64,000 nt of DNA from Massilia yuzhufengensis (GTDB taxonomy: Bacteria; Pseudomonadota; Gammaproteobacteria; Burkholderiales; Burkholderiaceae_D). Each line of letters opens with the position of its first letter. Positions within the stretch are counted from its first letter, which is position 1. Made by a program: the position numbers and the translations under genes. A model generated the notes under the pieces. That model made no database searches. It worked only from the letters and a program-made list of their open reading frames with translations, and was not told the origin of the DNA. This document shows, piece after piece, positions 17,785 through 27,203 of this stretch. The DNA lies in assembly GCF_900112225.1 (NCBI RefSeq), contig NZ_FOLD01000009.1:62001-126000 (forward strand), in the 5' to 3' direction.

Positions 17785-18987
17785 ATGCTGAAGAGCGTTT
17801 GCTTCGCACTGGCGCTGCTGGCGGCAGGCGCCGGCGTGGCCGCGGAGGCGCCGAAAGGCTCGCTGGTCATCATCGGCGGCGGCCTGCGGCCCGAGAATGC
17901 GGCAGTGTGGGAAAAGATCGTGCTGCTGGCCGGCGGCAAGGGGGCGCGCATCGCGGTGTTCCCGACCGCCGCCCAGAACCCCGCGCGCGAAGGCGGCAAC
18001 GCCGTCGCCTTCCTGAACCGCCACGGCGCCCAGGCCTTCCTGGTGCCGGTGGCGCCGCTGCTGGCCGGCAGCGACGTGCGCAAGGCGGCCGACGATCCGG
18101 CGCTGGCCGACGCCGTCCGTAATGCCGGCGGCGCCTTTTTCACCGGCGGCGACCAGGCCCGCATCACCGGCTCGCTGCGCCGGCCGGATGGCGGCAACAG
18201 CGCCGTGCTGGACGCGCTGTGGTCGATGTACCGGCGCGGCGGCGTGATCGCCGGCACCAGCGCGGGCGCGGCCATCATGAGCAGCACCATGTTCTACGAC
18301 CCGCCGCTGGACGTGGTCCCCATCCTCAAGCACGGCGTGGTCGACGGCAAGGACATCGCGCCGGGCCTGGGCTTCATCGGCGACGACGTGTTCATCGACC
18401 AGCACCTGCTGGTGCGCGGCCGCTTCGCGCGCATGCTGCCGGTCATGCTGGACAAGGGCTACAAGCTGGGCCTGGGCATCGACGAGAATACCGCAGCCGT
18501 GGTCGGACCCGGGCGCGAAGTGACGATCGTCGGATACACCGGTGCGCTGGTGCTCGATCTTTCGGAAGCCGGCACCGACAAGGCGCAGCCGCTGTTCAAC
18601 CTGTCCAATGCGCGCATCAGCTACGTGGACAATGGCGACCGTTTCAACCTCGCGAGCCGGACCTATGTGCCGGGGCCGGGCAAGGAGCCGGTGGACCGGA
18701 GCATGCGCGAGTACCGCGAGGCGCTGTTCTATACCGATATCCTGGGGAATACCTCGGTGGTCAACCTGCTCGAGAAGCTGGTGGACAGCAACCTGGAACG
18801 CGCCACCGGCCTGGCCTTCGAAGGGCCGACCAGCCGGGCGCCGGAACGCGGGTTCGAGTTCACGTTTTCGCGCGCGCCGGACAGCCGGGAGTTCGTGACC
18901 AACCGCGAGGATGCGTGGTCGATTTACCGGATCAGGATGGATGTGAGGCCGGTGCGGATGCGGCAGCCGTTGTATACGGTGGAATAG
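17785..18987 (+). CDS. Exported cyanophycinase (peptidase S51)
   Basis: 400 residues. Start 4 bases after GGGAGG. Signal peptide 1-20 (cleavage near VAA-EAP). S51 features: [13 protein letters not shown] (26-38), [20 protein letters not shown] (121-126), nucleophile motif GTSAG with Ser159, and [16 protein letters not shown], which supplies the conserved His/Arg region. Cyanophycinase hydrolyses the poly-Asp backbone of cyanophycin to beta-Asp-Arg. The signal peptide puts it outside the cytoplasm, matching the extracellular CphE type rather than cytoplasmic CphB. Last gene of the rpiR-tonB-cyanophycinase operon, followed by a strong terminator. A PPC-fused paralogue lies at 1127. Confidence 0.88.
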   Translation: MLKSVCFALALLAAGAGVAAEAPKGSLVIIGGGLRPENAAVWEKIVLLAGGKGARIAVFPTAAQNPAREGGNAVAFLNRHGAQAFLVPVAPLLAGSDVRKAADDPALADAVRNAGGAFFTGGDQARITGSLRRPDGGNSAVLDALWSMYRRGGVIAGTSAGAAIMSSTMFYDPPLDVVPILKHGVVDGKDIAPGLGFIGDDVFIDQHLLVRGRFARMLPVMLDKGYKLGLGIDENTAAVVGPGREVTIVGYTGALVLDLSEAGTDKAQPLFNLSNARISYVDNGDRFNLASRTYVPGPGKEPVDRSMREYREALFYTDILGNTSVVNLLEKLVDSNLERATGLAFEGPTSRAPERGFEFTFSRAPDSREFVTNREDAWSIYRIRMDVRPVRMRQPLYTVE

Positions 18988-18999
18988 GATTGTTTGCGT

Positions 19000-19038
19000 A
19001 AAAAAAGGGGCAGCGCCTGGCGGCGCTGCCCCTTTTTT
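19000..19038 (+). terminator. Strong intrinsic terminator of the cyanophycinase operon
   Basis: AAAAAAGGGGCAGCGCC pairs with GGCGCTGCCCCTTTTTT around a 4-base loop. The symmetric A and T tracts make it bidirectional, so it could also stop transcription from uvrA. Confidence 0.95.
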
Positions 19039-19060
19039 GTTTAGTGCCACCAGCCCCCAT

Positions 19061-19167
19061 ACCGTCGTTCCGGCGAAGGCCGGAACCCAAGTCCGTTGCG
19101 TTCCACTAGCGTGACCCGTTAGCGGCCAGCACGCAAAATTAGGTTCCGGCCTGCGCCGGAACGACGG
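19061..19167. repeat. Paired inverted REP-like repeat, copy 4
   Basis: ACCGTCGTTCCGGCGAAGGCC.. (19061-19090) and its inverted partner AAAATTAGGTTCC..GGAACGACGG (19135-19167). This is the cleanest pair in the window. Between convergent cyanophycinase and uvrA. Confidence 0.85.
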
Positions 19168-19205
19168 CGCCGGGGCTGGTGGCTACGGTCGATTCAAGCG
19201 GCCTA

Positions 19206-22055
19206 TCAAGCCTTCAACAACGGCTTCAAATACTTCCCGGTCGCGCTGCCCTTGTTCTTCGCCACTTCCTCCGGCGTCCCACTCGCCACGATCAGGCCAC
19301 CGCCCGCGCCGCCCTCCGGCCCCAGGTCGATGATCCAGTCCGCCGTCTTGATGACGTCCAGGTTGTGCTCGATGATCGCCAGCGTATTGCCCTGGTCGCG
19401 CAGGCGGTGGATGACCTTGAGCAGCAGGTCGATGTCGGCGAAGTGCAAACCCGTCGTCGGTTCATCGAGGATGTACAGCGTACGCCCCGTATCGCGCTTC
19501 GACAGTTCCAGCGACAGCTTCACGCGCTGCGCCTCGCCGCCCGACAGCGTGGTGGCGCTCTGGCCCAGCTTGATGTAGCCGAGGCCCACATCCAACAAGG
19601 TCTGCAGCTTGCGCGCGATCACCGGCACCGGCTTGAAGAACTCGTGCGCATCCTCGACCGTCATCTCCAGCACTTCGGTGATGTTCTTGCCCTTGTACTG
19701 CACTTCGAGCGTCTCGCGGTTGTAGCGCTTGCCGTGGCAGACATCGCAGGGCACGTACACGTCCGGCAGGAAGTGCATCTCGACCTTGATCACGCCATCG
19801 CCCTGGCAGGCTTCGCAGCGGCCGCCCTTGACGTTGAACGAGAAGCGGCCCGCCGAGTAGCCGCGTTCCTTGGCGGTCGGCACGGTCGCGAACAGGTCGC
19901 GGATCGGCGTGAACAGGCCGGTGTAGGTGGCCGGGTTCGAACGCGGGGTGCGGCCGATCGGCGCCTGGTCGACCGAGATCACCTTGTCGAAGTGTTCCAG
20001 GCCGTGGATCGCGTCGTGCTCGGCCGGCTCGGTCTGCGAACCGTACAGGTGGCGCGACAGCGCCGGGTACAGGGTGTCGTTGATCAGGGTCGACTTGCCG
20101 GAACCCGAGACGCCGCTGATGCAGGTCATCAGGCCGACCGGCAGCGTGAGCGTGACGTTCTTCAGGTTGTTGCCGCGCGCGCCAGTGATGACCAGCTGGC
20201 GCGCCGGATCCATCTTGGTGCGCTTCTTCGGCACGGCGATCTTGCGGCGGCCGTCCAGGTACTGGGCCGTGACCGAGTGCTCGTTCTTCATGATTTCTTC
20301 GAGCGTGCCTTCGGCGATGATCTGGCCGCCGTGCACGCCCGCGCCCGGACCCATGTCGACGATGTAGTCGGCGGTACGGATCGCGTCTTCGTCGTGCTCC
20401 ACCACCAGCACGCTGTTGCCGATGTCGCGCAGGTGCTTCAGGGTGGCGATCAGGCGGTCGTTGTCGCGCTGGTGCAGGCCGATCGACGGTTCATCGAGCA
20501 CGTACATCACGCCGGTCAGGCCGGAGCCGATCTGCGAGGCCAGGCGGATACGCTGGGCTTCGCCGCCGGAGAGCGTATCGGCGCTGCGGTCGAGCGACAG
20601 GTAATCGAGGCCGACGTTGTTCAGGAATTTCAGGCGCGCCGTGATTTCCTTGATGACGCGCTCGGCGATTTCCTTCTTGGCGCCGGTCAGGACCAGGGTC
20701 TCGAAGAAGGCGAGCGTATCGCGCAAGGGCTTGTCGGAGACTTCGTAGATGGCGCGCTGCTGCTCGCCCTCGCCGATCTTCACGAAGCGCGCTTCGGTGC
20801 GCAGGCGCGCGCCGTCGCAGGACGGGCACTTCTTCTCGTTGATGAACTTGGCCAGCTCTTCCTTGACCGCCATCGAGTCGGTCTCGCGGTAACGCCGCTG
20901 CAGGTTGTTGACCACGCCTTCGAAGGTGTGCTCGCGGATCACGGTGCGGCCGCGCTCGTTGACATAGCTGAACGGGATCGAGGTCTTGCCCGAGCCGAAC
21001 AGCACCGCGTCCTGGGCCGGCTTGGCCAGGGTGTCGAAGGGCTTATCGAGGTCGAAGTCGTAGTGCGACGCCAGGTTCTGCAGCATCTGGTAATAGAACT
21101 GGTTGCGGCGGTCCCAGCCCTTGACGGCGCCGGAAGCCAGCGACAGGTGCGGGAAGGCCACGATGCGCTTCGGGTCGAAGAACTCGATGTGGCCGAGGCC
21201 ATCGCATTCCTGGCAGGCGCCCATTGGGTTGTTGAACGAGAACAGGCGCGGTTCCAGCTCCTGCAGCGAATAGCCGCAGACGTTACAGGCGAACTTGTTC
21301 GAGAACACGGTCTCGGTGCCGCTGTCCATTTCATATGCGACCGCGCGGCCATCGGCCAGGCGCAGCGCGGTTTCAAAACTTTCGGCCAGGCGCTGCTTGA
21401 TCTCCGGGTTCACCTTCACGCGGTCGATGACGACGTCGATGGTGTGCTTCTCGGTCTTCTTGAGCTTGGGCAGTTCGTCGATCTCGTAGATCTTGGCCGG
21501 GTTCACGCCGCTGGCCACGCGGAAGCGCACGAAGCCCTGGGCCTGCATCGCCTGGAACAGGTCGCTGTGCTCGCCCTTGCGGTTGGCGACGGTCGGCGCC
21601 AGGATCATCAGCTTGGTGCCTTCGGGCATCGACAGCACCGCATCGACCATCTGCGACACGGTCTGGGCCGCCAGCGGATGATGCGGGTGCTGCGGGCAAT
21701 ACGGCGTGCCGACGCGTGCGTACAGCAGGCGCAGGTAGTCGTGGATCTCGGTGACGGTGCCGACCGTGGAGCGCGGATTGTGCGAGGTGGCCTTCTGCTC
21801 GATCGAGATCGCCGGCGACAGGCCTTCGATCAGGTCGACGTCCGGCTTTTCCATCAACTGCAGGAACTGGCGCGCGTAGGCCGACAGCGATTCGACGTAG
21901 CGGCGCTGCCCCTCGGCGTACAGGGTATCGAAAGCGAGCGAGGACTTGCCCGAACCCGAGAGGCCCGTGATGACGATCAGCTTGTTACGCGGAAGGTTCA
22001 GGTTGATGTTCTTCAGGTTGTGCGTGCGCGCACCGCGGATACGAATTTCTTCCAT
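19206..22055 (-). CDS. uvrA: Excinuclease ABC subunit A
   Basis: 949 residues. Start chosen at [14 protein letters not shown], the conserved N terminus; about 50 upstream in-frame residues are not conserved. Two ABC modules: Walker [10 protein letters not shown] (about 31-39) and GVSGSGKST in the second half, with two LSGGEAQR signatures. Two zinc-binding regions use CNVC ... CQEC and CEAC ... CDVC. UvrA with UvrB scans DNA for bulky damage and starts nucleotide excision repair. SOS regulation is supported by a LexA box at 22164 overlapping a promoter-like element. Its 3' end converges on the cyanophycinase operon. Confidence 0.98.
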   Translation of the reverse strand: MEEIRIRGARTHNLKNINLNLPRNKLIVITGLSGSGKSSLAFDTLYAEGQRRYVESLSAYARQFLQLMEKPDVDLIEGLSPAISIEQKATSHNPRSTVGTVTEIHDYLRLLYARVGTPYCPQHPHHPLAAQTVSQMVDAVLSMPEGTKLMILAPTVANRKGEHSDLFQAMQAQGFVRFRVASGVNPAKIYEIDELPKLKKTEKHTIDVVIDRVKVNPEIKQRLAESFETALRLADGRAVAYEMDSGTETVFSNKFACNVCGYSLQELEPRLFSFNNPMGACQECDGLGHIEFFDPKRIVAFPHLSLASGAVKGWDRRNQFYYQMLQNLASHYDFDLDKPFDTLAKPAQDAVLFGSGKTSIPFSYVNERGRTVIREHTFEGVVNNLQRRYRETDSMAVKEELAKFINEKKCPSCDGARLRTEARFVKIGEGEQQRAIYEVSDKPLRDTLAFFETLVLTGAKKEIAERVIKEITARLKFLNNVGLDYLSLDRSADTLSGGEAQRIRLASQIGSGLTGVMYVLDEPSIGLHQRDNDRLIATLKHLRDIGNSVLVVEHDEDAIRTADYIVDMGPGAGVHGGQIIAEGTLEEIMKNEHSVTAQYLDGRRKIAVPKKRTKMDPARQLVITGARGNNLKNVTLTLPVGLMTCISGVSGSGKSTLINDTLYPALSRHLYGSQTEPAEHDAIHGLEHFDKVISVDQAPIGRTPRSNPATYTGLFTPIRDLFATVPTAKERGYSAGRFSFNVKGGRCEACQGDGVIKVEMHFLPDVYVPCDVCHGKRYNRETLEVQYKGKNITEVLEMTVEDAHEFFKPVPVIARKLQTLLDVGLGYIKLGQSATTLSGGEAQRVKLSLELSKRDTGRTLYILDEPTTGLHFADIDLLLKVIHRLRDQGNTLAIIEHNLDVIKTADWIIDLGPEGGAGGGLIVASGTPEEVAKNKGSATGKYLKPLLKA

Positions 22056-22142
22056 TAGGTTTTTGGAGGCTTTCAATAAGTTTGCGGGGCCGGCGCACAT
22101 GAGACTGTCGCGGTGAGCGGGCCAACCAAGGGGGAACCCATT

Positions 22143-22172
22143 AGTGTAGCTGGTTTTTCGAAGTGCTGTACA
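22143..22172 (-). promoter_or_regulatory. Predicted uvrA promoter
   Basis: On the minus strand TGTACA (22172-22167), 18-bp spacer, TACACT (22148-22143). The -35 lies inside the LexA box, consistent with repression by occlusion. The element match is only moderate. Confidence 0.4.
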
Positions 22173-22183
22173 TGCATCCAGCA
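22164..22183. promoter_or_regulatory. LexA-binding SOS box of uvrA
   Basis: TGCTGTACATGCATCCAGCA: CTG-N10-CAG with perfect TGCTG/CAGCA arms. It is 109 bp upstream of uvrA. The only other clear SOS box seen here precedes dinB. Confidence 0.75.
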
Positions 22184-22359
22184 CTTTTGTGCCGCAAGGA
22201 CACATCCTGCTGGATCGGGGAATAGAGGTATCTGATGCGTCTTACGCCCAGTTCAATAGTTCACTCGGCAACAATCCCGTCTTTTTTCATAGTAAAGTGT
22301 TGGCTTCAGGCAAGTACTGCATTCCGCGACAGTGCTGCCGTAGCAATGTGAAAGCAAAC

Positions 22360-23085
22360 ATGCACATCCAGACCGAAGACGATTTCACTGGGGTCCAGGA
22401 AGACCACCCATTGGCCGGGCAATTTACCGTGCTGGGCTACGCCAGTGGCGGCGCCAGCAGCTTCCCGCACGGTTTTTTCCGCGACTGGCTCGACCAGGAG
22501 CCGCAGAGTGGCCATTTCTACATCGGCCGCTGTTCGGGTTTCGGGGTCGGCTCGCTGGTCAAGTACGACGCAGGGCACCAGGGCCTGGCCGTCGGCCGCT
22601 TCGTTGCGGGCGGCCTGCGCCTTCGCTTCCTGCTCAACGGCCAGCACGAGAGCAAGACCATCTCGACCTATATGTTCTCGGTCGCGGGCATGGGTTTACG
22701 CAACGCGCCGCCGCCGCAGTATGCCGACTCGGTGATCAAGAACGATGTGTGGATCGGCGACGAAGTCATGATGCTGGGCGGCGGCATCATCGAAAACGGC
22801 TGCATCATCGGCGCGCGCTCGCTGTTGCCGCCGAATTTCCGTTCCGAGCCGTATGGCATCTATGTGGGAGCGCCGGCCAAGCTGATCAGGTATCGCTTCA
22901 CCGAGGCCGTGCGCGCGGCCTTGCTGGACCTGGCCTGGTGGGAGATGCCGCTGACCTGGATCCGCGACAATAACGCGATGTTCCTCCAGGACATGACTGC
23001 TGACGAAGAGCAGGCGCTGGCCACCATCGCGCGGCTCAAAGCCAGCCGCGTGGAGTATGAAACGCAGCACGGCCCGCAGGTGTGA
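22360..23085 (+). CDS. CatB-related O-acetyltransferase (left-handed beta-helix)
   Basis: 241 residues. Start chosen at MHIQTEDDFTG; longer in-frame starts run into the uvrA promoter region. The N-terminal half has FYIGRCSGFGVGSLVKYDAG, as in xenobiotic acetyltransferases and related sugar/antibiotic O-acetyltransferases. Residues about 125-175 are hexapeptide repeats (IKNDVWIGDEVMMLGGGIIENGCIIGA as a repeat series), and YVGAPAKLIRYRF closes the helix. It transfers acetyl from acetyl-CoA to a hydroxyl group. Substrate unknown; chloramphenicol is possible for the family but cannot be deduced. Divergent from uvrA and 226 bp before ssb. Confidence 0.85.
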   Translation: MHIQTEDDFTGVQEDHPLAGQFTVLGYASGGASSFPHGFFRDWLDQEPQSGHFYIGRCSGFGVGSLVKYDAGHQGLAVGRFVAGGLRLRFLLNGQHESKTISTYMFSVAGMGLRNAPPPQYADSVIKNDVWIGDEVMMLGGGIIENGCIIGARSLLPPNFRSEPYGIYVGAPAKLIRYRFTEAVRAALLDLAWWEMPLTWIRDNNAMFLQDMTADEEQALATIARLKASRVEYETQHGPQV

Positions 23086-23204
23086 TTGCGGCGTTTTTCG
23101 CCCCCCGGCCGATGCCCGGCGCTTGATATCGATCTGCTCCATGGCGGGCACCGAAGCGTCCCGGGCAAGGTCTGACTGTGAGTGCTTGTGCATCGAAAAA
23201 GCAC

Positions 23205-23233
23205 TTTCGGTTCCAGCTCATCGGCCCCATAAT
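23205..23233 (+). promoter_or_regulatory. Possible ssb promoter
   Basis: Good -10 CATAAT (23228-23233) with a poor -35 TTTCGG (23205-23210) at 17 bp. Downstream, in the untranslated leader, CCCTGAC (23255-23261) and GTCAGGG (23279-23285) form a small hairpin. No LexA box was found here, unlike many ssb promoters. Confidence 0.35.
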
Positions 23234-23311
23234 AGTGAGTTGCAGTACCCCGTTCCCTGACGCTTAGAAGCACGCAGAGTCAGGGCTCTACACACTCAAT
23301 TGGAGTACAAA

Positions 23312-23815
23312 ATGGCATCAGTTAACAAGGTCATTATCGTCGGCAACCTGGGCCGCGATCCGGAAATCCGCTACATGCCAAGTGGCGACGCAATCGCGAA
23401 TATCGCGGTGGCAACCTCGTTCAAGTCCAAGGACAAGAACACCGGCGAACAGAAAGAACTCACCGAGTGGCACCGTATTTCGTTCTTCGGCCGCCTGGCC
23501 GAGATCGTCGGCCAGTACCTGAAAAAGGGCTCGTCGGTCTACGTCGAAGGCCGCCTGCAGACCCGTAAGTACACCGACAAGGACGGCATCGAGCGCTACG
23601 CGACCGACATCGTCGCTGAAAACATGCAAATGCTGGGCGGTCGCCAGGGCATGGGCGGTAACGACATGGGCGGCGGCATGGACGACGGCGGCGGCTACGA
23701 GCCACAGCAGCAGCAGCGTCCGGCCCCGCGCCAGGCGCCACCTGCTCCTGCAGCCCGCCCGCAGCCGAAGCCGGCGCCGAACTTCTCGGATATGGATGAC
23801 GACATCCCGTTCTGA
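23312..23815 (+). CDS. ssb: Single-stranded DNA-binding protein
   Basis: 167 residues. Start at MASVNKVI, 6 bases after GGAG; a TTG 12 bases upstream is less likely. OB fold at residues 4-110 ([40 protein letters not shown]). It is followed by a Gly-rich, then Gln/Pro/Ala-rich linker and the conserved acidic tip DMDDDIPF, which recruits RecO, PriA, exonuclease I and other partners. It coats single-stranded DNA in replication, repair and recombination. Ends in a shared terminator with the convergent GNAT gene. Confidence 0.98.
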   Translation: MASVNKVIIVGNLGRDPEIRYMPSGDAIANIAVATSFKSKDKNTGEQKELTEWHRISFFGRLAEIVGQYLKKGSSVYVEGRLQTRKYTDKDGIERYATDIVAENMQMLGGRQGMGGNDMGGGMDDGGGYEPQQQQRPAPRQAPPAPAARPQPKPAPNFSDMDDDIPF

Positions 23816-23836
23816 TTCGGTAACGCTGCAGTGAAC

Positions 23837-23871
23837 AAGGCCCGCACTTCGAAAGAAGGCGGGCTTTTTTC
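23837..23871 (+). terminator. Intrinsic terminator of ssb
   Basis: AAGGCCCGC pairs with GCGGGCTT (one bulge) around a 13-base loop, followed by TTTTTT. Confidence 0.88.
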
Positions 23872-23887
23872 TCTCCTGCAGCGGCTT

Positions 23888-24334
23888 TTACAGCGCCAGG
23901 CTGTAGTGGAAATACTGTTGGTCGCGCACCCAGCCCTGCCGCTCGTACAGCGACTGCGCCGCGAGATTGGACATGCCGGTCGACAGCGAAAGGCGCAGTG
24001 CGCCGCGCCCGCGCGCGAACCCGGCCGCGGCCGCCATCAGCTCGGTGGCCACCGAACCGCGCCGCGCCTCTGGTGCAATAAAGAGGTCGTTCAGGACATA
24101 CACGCGTCCCGCCGAGACCGACGAAAACGACGGATACAGCTGGACGAAGCCGATGGCTCGGCCCGCATCGTCGACGGCAAGGAAGATCACCGATTCCGCA
24201 TTCGCCAGGCGCTCTTCGATGAAGCTGTGCGCGAGGTCCGGGTCGGAAGGTTTGCCATAGAATTGGCGATAGGCGTCGAACAGCGGTGCGATGGCCGGGG
24301 CGTCATCGACACCGGCCTGGCGGATCGTGGTCAT
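23888..24334 (-). CDS. GNAT-family N-acetyltransferase
   Basis: 148 residues covering one GNAT fold: beta1-alpha1 (MTTIRQAGVDDAPAIAPLF), beta4 (GRVYVLNDLFIAPEARR), the acetyl-CoA pyrophosphate loop ARRGSVATELM (about 94-104) and the beta5-alpha4 region NLAAQSLYERQGW. It transfers acetyl from acetyl-CoA to an amine of an unknown substrate. Cytoplasmic. Convergent with ssb and separated from the Mrp operon by only 56 bp, but no functional link is evident. Confidence 0.88.
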   Translation of the reverse strand: MTTIRQAGVDDAPAIAPLFDAYRQFYGKPSDPDLAHSFIEERLANAESVIFLAVDDAGRAIGFVQLYPSFSSVSAGRVYVLNDLFIAPEARRGSVATELMAAAAGFARGRGALRLSLSTGMSNLAAQSLYERQGWVRDQQYFHYSLAL

Positions 24335-24390
24335 GTCTGATTATTAAAATAGTTGAACGCGATGCCGATGGTGCCACAAGCGCCGCAAGC

Positions 24391-24792
24391 TCACCGATCG
24401 CCCGGCGTTTTTCCTTCCCCCGGCTCGTCCAGGATCGCATACACATCCCCCGCCGTCGCCCCCGCATCGTGCTTGCGCATCCGCAGGTCGCGGTACACGG
24501 CCGCCCGCATGATCGTCATCGACACCACCGGCGCCGTCATCAACAGGAACACGGCGATGATGATCTCGTGGATCACCAGCCTTGACTGCGCCACCGTGAA
24601 GTACAGCATCGAGGCCAGCAGCAGGCAGCCGGCGCCGAGGGTCACGGTGATGGCCGGACCGTGGATGCGCTGGTAGAAGGTGGGCAGGCGCAGCAGGCCG
24701 AGGGCGCCGATCAGGATGATGGTGGCGCCGATCACCAGCAGTAGCGCCACCGGCAGCGCGGCCCAGGCGGGAATATGCTCGATGCCGCTCAT
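24391..24792 (-). CDS. mrpG: Mrp/Pha cation:proton antiporter subunit G
   Basis: 133 residues. Start at MSGIEHIP, whose ATG overlaps the mrpF stop (ATGA). Three hydrophobic segments in the first 95 residues with the family signature LLRLPTFYQRIHGPA, then a hydrophilic tail of about 35 residues. Last gene of the six-gene Mrp operon. Mrp complexes use the proton gradient to expel Na+ or K+; all subunits are needed for activity in characterised systems. Confidence 0.92.
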   Translation of the reverse strand: MSGIEHIPAWAALPVALLLVIGATIILIGALGLLRLPTFYQRIHGPAITVTLGAGCLLLASMLYFTVAQSRLVIHEIIIAVFLLMTAPVVSMTIMRAAVYRDLRMRKHDAGATAGDVYAILDEPGEGKTPGDR

Positions 24793-25067
24793 TCGATGAT
24801 CTCCCCGCGCATCAGGAACTTCGCCATCGCCACCGTGGAGACGAAGCCCACCAGCGCGACCAGGATCGCCACCTCGAAGTACACCTGGGTGCCGAAGCGG
24901 ATGCCCAGCACCAGGGCCAGCAGCATGCCGCACATCCACAGCGTATCGAGCGCCAGCACCCGGTCGTGGCCCGAGGGGCCCACCAGCAGGCGCACGGCGC
25001 AGAACACCATGGCCAGCAGCACGCAGACCATCGCATAGCCGATCGACAGTTCAAGCACGGTTTCCAT
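24789..25067 (-). CDS. mrpF: Mrp/Pha cation:proton antiporter subunit F
   Basis: 92 residues. Start at METVLELSIG, 6 bases after GGAGG. Three membrane segments, with the conserved GPSGHDRVLALDTL loop near residues 31-44. It overlaps the 3' end of mrpE by 17 bp and the start of mrpG by 4 bp, so it is translationally coupled. Confidence 0.92.
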   Translation of the reverse strand: METVLELSIGYAMVCVLLAMVFCAVRLLVGPSGHDRVLALDTLWMCGMLLALVLGIRFGTQVYFEVAILVALVGFVSTVAMAKFLMRGEIIE

Positions 25068-25569
25068 TCTCGTCCTCCGATTCAAATATCTCGATCAGGG
25101 GCCGCTCGTAGCGCCCCTTGATGGTGTCGATCCACCACTGCTGGTCGTGCAGGTCGAACACGTGCAGCGACAGTTCGTGCCGCTCCGGCAGCAGCTCCAC
25201 CCACACCGTCCCCGGCGTCATGTTGATCAGGCAGGACAGCATCGCCAGGCCGTAGGGGTCGCGCAGGTCCAGCGGGATGCGCATGAACTGCGCCTTCACG
25301 GTCGCATAGTCGCGGAACAGGATGATGTGGCAGACGTTGAAGCAGGAGCGCACCACTTCCACGGAGGCCATGCCCATCAGGCGCAGGAAGGTCAGCGGCT
25401 TGCGCAGGCGCGGATAGCCGAACGGCTGCAGCCGGCGCGACAGCAGCGGCACCGCGATGCCCAGCGCCGCGCCGAACAGGACGTTGGCCGGGTCGATCGC
25501 CTGGTTCAGCAGCAGCCACAGCGCGCACAGCATGAGCGACACGATGGGGAAGGGCAGCCACGGAGTCAT
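25051..25569 (-). CDS. mrpE: Mrp/Pha cation:proton antiporter subunit E
   Basis: 172 residues from MTPWLPFP. Two or three N-terminal hydrophobic segments, then the typical cytoplasmic domain with INMTPGTVWVEL and HVFDLHDQQWW. Start overlaps the mrpD stop by 4 bp (ATGA). Confidence 0.92.
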   Translation of the reverse strand: MTPWLPFPIVSLMLCALWLLLNQAIDPANVLFGAALGIAVPLLSRRLQPFGYPRLRKPLTFLRLMGMASVEVVRSCFNVCHIILFRDYATVKAQFMRIPLDLRDPYGLAMLSCLINMTPGTVWVELLPERHELSLHVFDLHDQQWWIDTIKGRYERPLIEIFESEDENGNRA

Positions 25570-27203
25570 GGGGCCTCCGGTGCGTGAGTGGGGCCGGGCA
25601 CGGGCGGCGTGCCGAGCACGCGCTCGATGTACAGGGCGGGACGGTGGATGTCGCCGCTGGCGCGCGCCAGGTAGCCGAACACGGGCTGCGCGTGGATCGT
25701 CAGCAGCACCGACACCAGCAGCAGCGCCGCCACCGGCAGCACTTCCGCCGTGTGCAGGCGCGGCGGCGCGACGGCGTCGGCGGCCCAGAAGGTGCGCACG
25801 CCGAAGCGCATCAGCGACACGATGGCGATCAGGCCGGAGGTGAACACCAGCGCCATCAGGGTCCAGCCGGCGCCGGCGATCGCCGGCACGCCAGGCCCCG
25901 GATTGAGCAGCGCGTGGAACAGGCCGAACTTGGCAACAAAACCCGACAGCGGCGGCAGGCCGGCGATCATCAGCGCGCAGGCGGCGAAGGCCAGCGACAG
26001 GAAGGCCATGGCGGCGGGCACGCCGCGTCCCTTCGGCTCGGCCGGGGTGTCCTCGACCGCATACGCCTCCATGGTCAGCGCCAGCATCGCGGCGCCCGGC
26101 GTGCGGATACGGTCGATGAGTTCGATCAGCAGCACGAAGGCGGCGATCGCGATGGTCGAGGCGATGAAGTAATACAGCCCGGCTGTGACGAGCGACTGCT
26201 GGCCGTAGCCGATCACCGCCAGCAGCGTGCCGGACGAAACGATGGCCGCGTAGCCGGCCATGCGCCCGGCCGTATCGGTGGCCAGCATGCCGGCCGCGCC
26301 GAACACGATGGTCGCCATGCCGCCCCACATCAGGGCCTGGTAGCCGAAGTGGGCGGCTTCGCCGGCGCTGTCGGGGAATACCAGCAGCCAGATGCGCAGG
26401 ATTACATAGGCGCCGACCTTGGTCATCAGCACCAGCATGGCGGCCACCGGCGGCGAGGCCGCCGCATAGGTGGTGGGCAGCCAGAAACCCAGCGGCCACA
26501 TGGCGCTCTTGGCCAGGAAGGCCAGCGCCAGCACGCACACGCCTACCTTGAGCAAGACCAGGTTGTCCGCCGGGAGCGTGGCGATGCGCCCGGCCAGGTC
26601 GGCCATGTTGAGGGTGCCGGTGGTGGCGTAGATCAGCGCAACGCCGACCAGGAACAGCAGGGCGGCGGCCAGGTTAACGGCGATGTACTGCATGCTGGCG
26701 CGCAGGCGCGCCACGTTGTAGCCGTGCAGGACCAGGCCATAGGACGCGGCCAGCATCACTTCGAAGAACACGAACAGGTTGAACAGGTCGTGCGTGAGGA
26801 AGGCGCCGTTGATCCCCATCAGCAGGAACTGGAACAGCGAATGGAAGTGCACGCCGATGCGGCTCCAGCGCGGCTGGGCGTAGTGCAGCGCGGCCAGGGC
26901 CAGCACCGCGGCCAGCACCAGCATTGCCGCCGACAGGCGGTCGGCCACCAGGGCAATGCCGAAGGGCGCGGCCCAGTTGGCGGCGAAGTAGACCCCGATG
27001 CCGCCCGGCCAGCCGCCATCGGTGAGCGCCACCAGCGCCAGTGCATTGGCCAGCAGCCCGAGCACCGAGGCATAGGCAAGCCCGAACTTCAGGCGGTGGC
27101 GGCCCTGCGTCAGCGGCGCCAGCACCGCGCCGCACAGCAGCGGCAGCAGCACCGGGACGACGACCAGGTGGCGGGTCCAGTCCAGGTTCATGAGCAGACT
27201 CAC
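25566..27203 (-). CDS. mrpD: Mrp/Pha cation:proton antiporter subunit D
   Basis: 545 residues with about 14 membrane segments, homologous to the NuoM/NuoN antiporter-like subunits of complex I (proton_antipo_M domain; YGLVLHGYNVARLRASMQY, KSAMWPLGFWLPTTYAAA). The annotated GTG start overlaps the mrpC stop (GTGA) and follows GAGGAA; an internal ATG four codons in is an alternative. It forms one of the two ion-conducting subunits with MrpA. Confidence 0.93.
   Translation of the reverse strand: MSLLMNLDWTRHLVVVPVLLPLLCGAVLAPLTQGRHRLKFGLAYASVLGLLANALALVALTDGGWPGGIGVYFAANWAAPFGIALVADRLSAAMLVLAAVLALAALHYAQPRWSRIGVHFHSLFQFLLMGINGAFLTHDLFNLFVFFEVMLAASYGLVLHGYNVARLRASMQYIAVNLAAALLFLVGVALIYATTGTLNMADLAGRIATLPADNLVLLKVGVCVLALAFLAKSAMWPLGFWLPTTYAAASPPVAAMLVLMTKVGAYVILRIWLLVFPDSAGEAAHFGYQALMWGGMATIVFGAAGMLATDTAGRMAGYAAIVSSGTLLAVIGYGQQSLVTAGLYYFIASTIAIAAFVLLIELIDRIRTPGAAMLALTMEAYAVEDTPAEPKGRGVPAAMAFLSLAFAACALMIAGLPPLSGFVAKFGLFHALLNPGPGVPAIAGAGWTLMALVFTSGLIAIVSLMRFGVRTFWAADAVAPPRLHTAEVLPVAALLLVSVLLTIHAQPVFGYLARASGDIHRPALYIERVLGTPPVPGPTHAPEAP

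Noticed and set aside
14448..18290. 1280-codon minus-strand ORF across rpiR, the TonB receptor and cyanophycinase
   Set aside because: Its translation is low-complexity Ala/Arg/Gly/Val/His with no family features. It is the antisense shadow typical of high-GC codon use over three well-supported genes.
19179..22058. 959-codon plus-strand ORF opposite uvrA
   Set aside because: Exactly antisense to uvrA, with composition of a shadow frame; uvrA motifs leave no doubt about the real strand.
23086..23311. LexA box upstream of ssb
   Set aside because: No CTG-N10-CAG arrangement was found in the interval on either strand.
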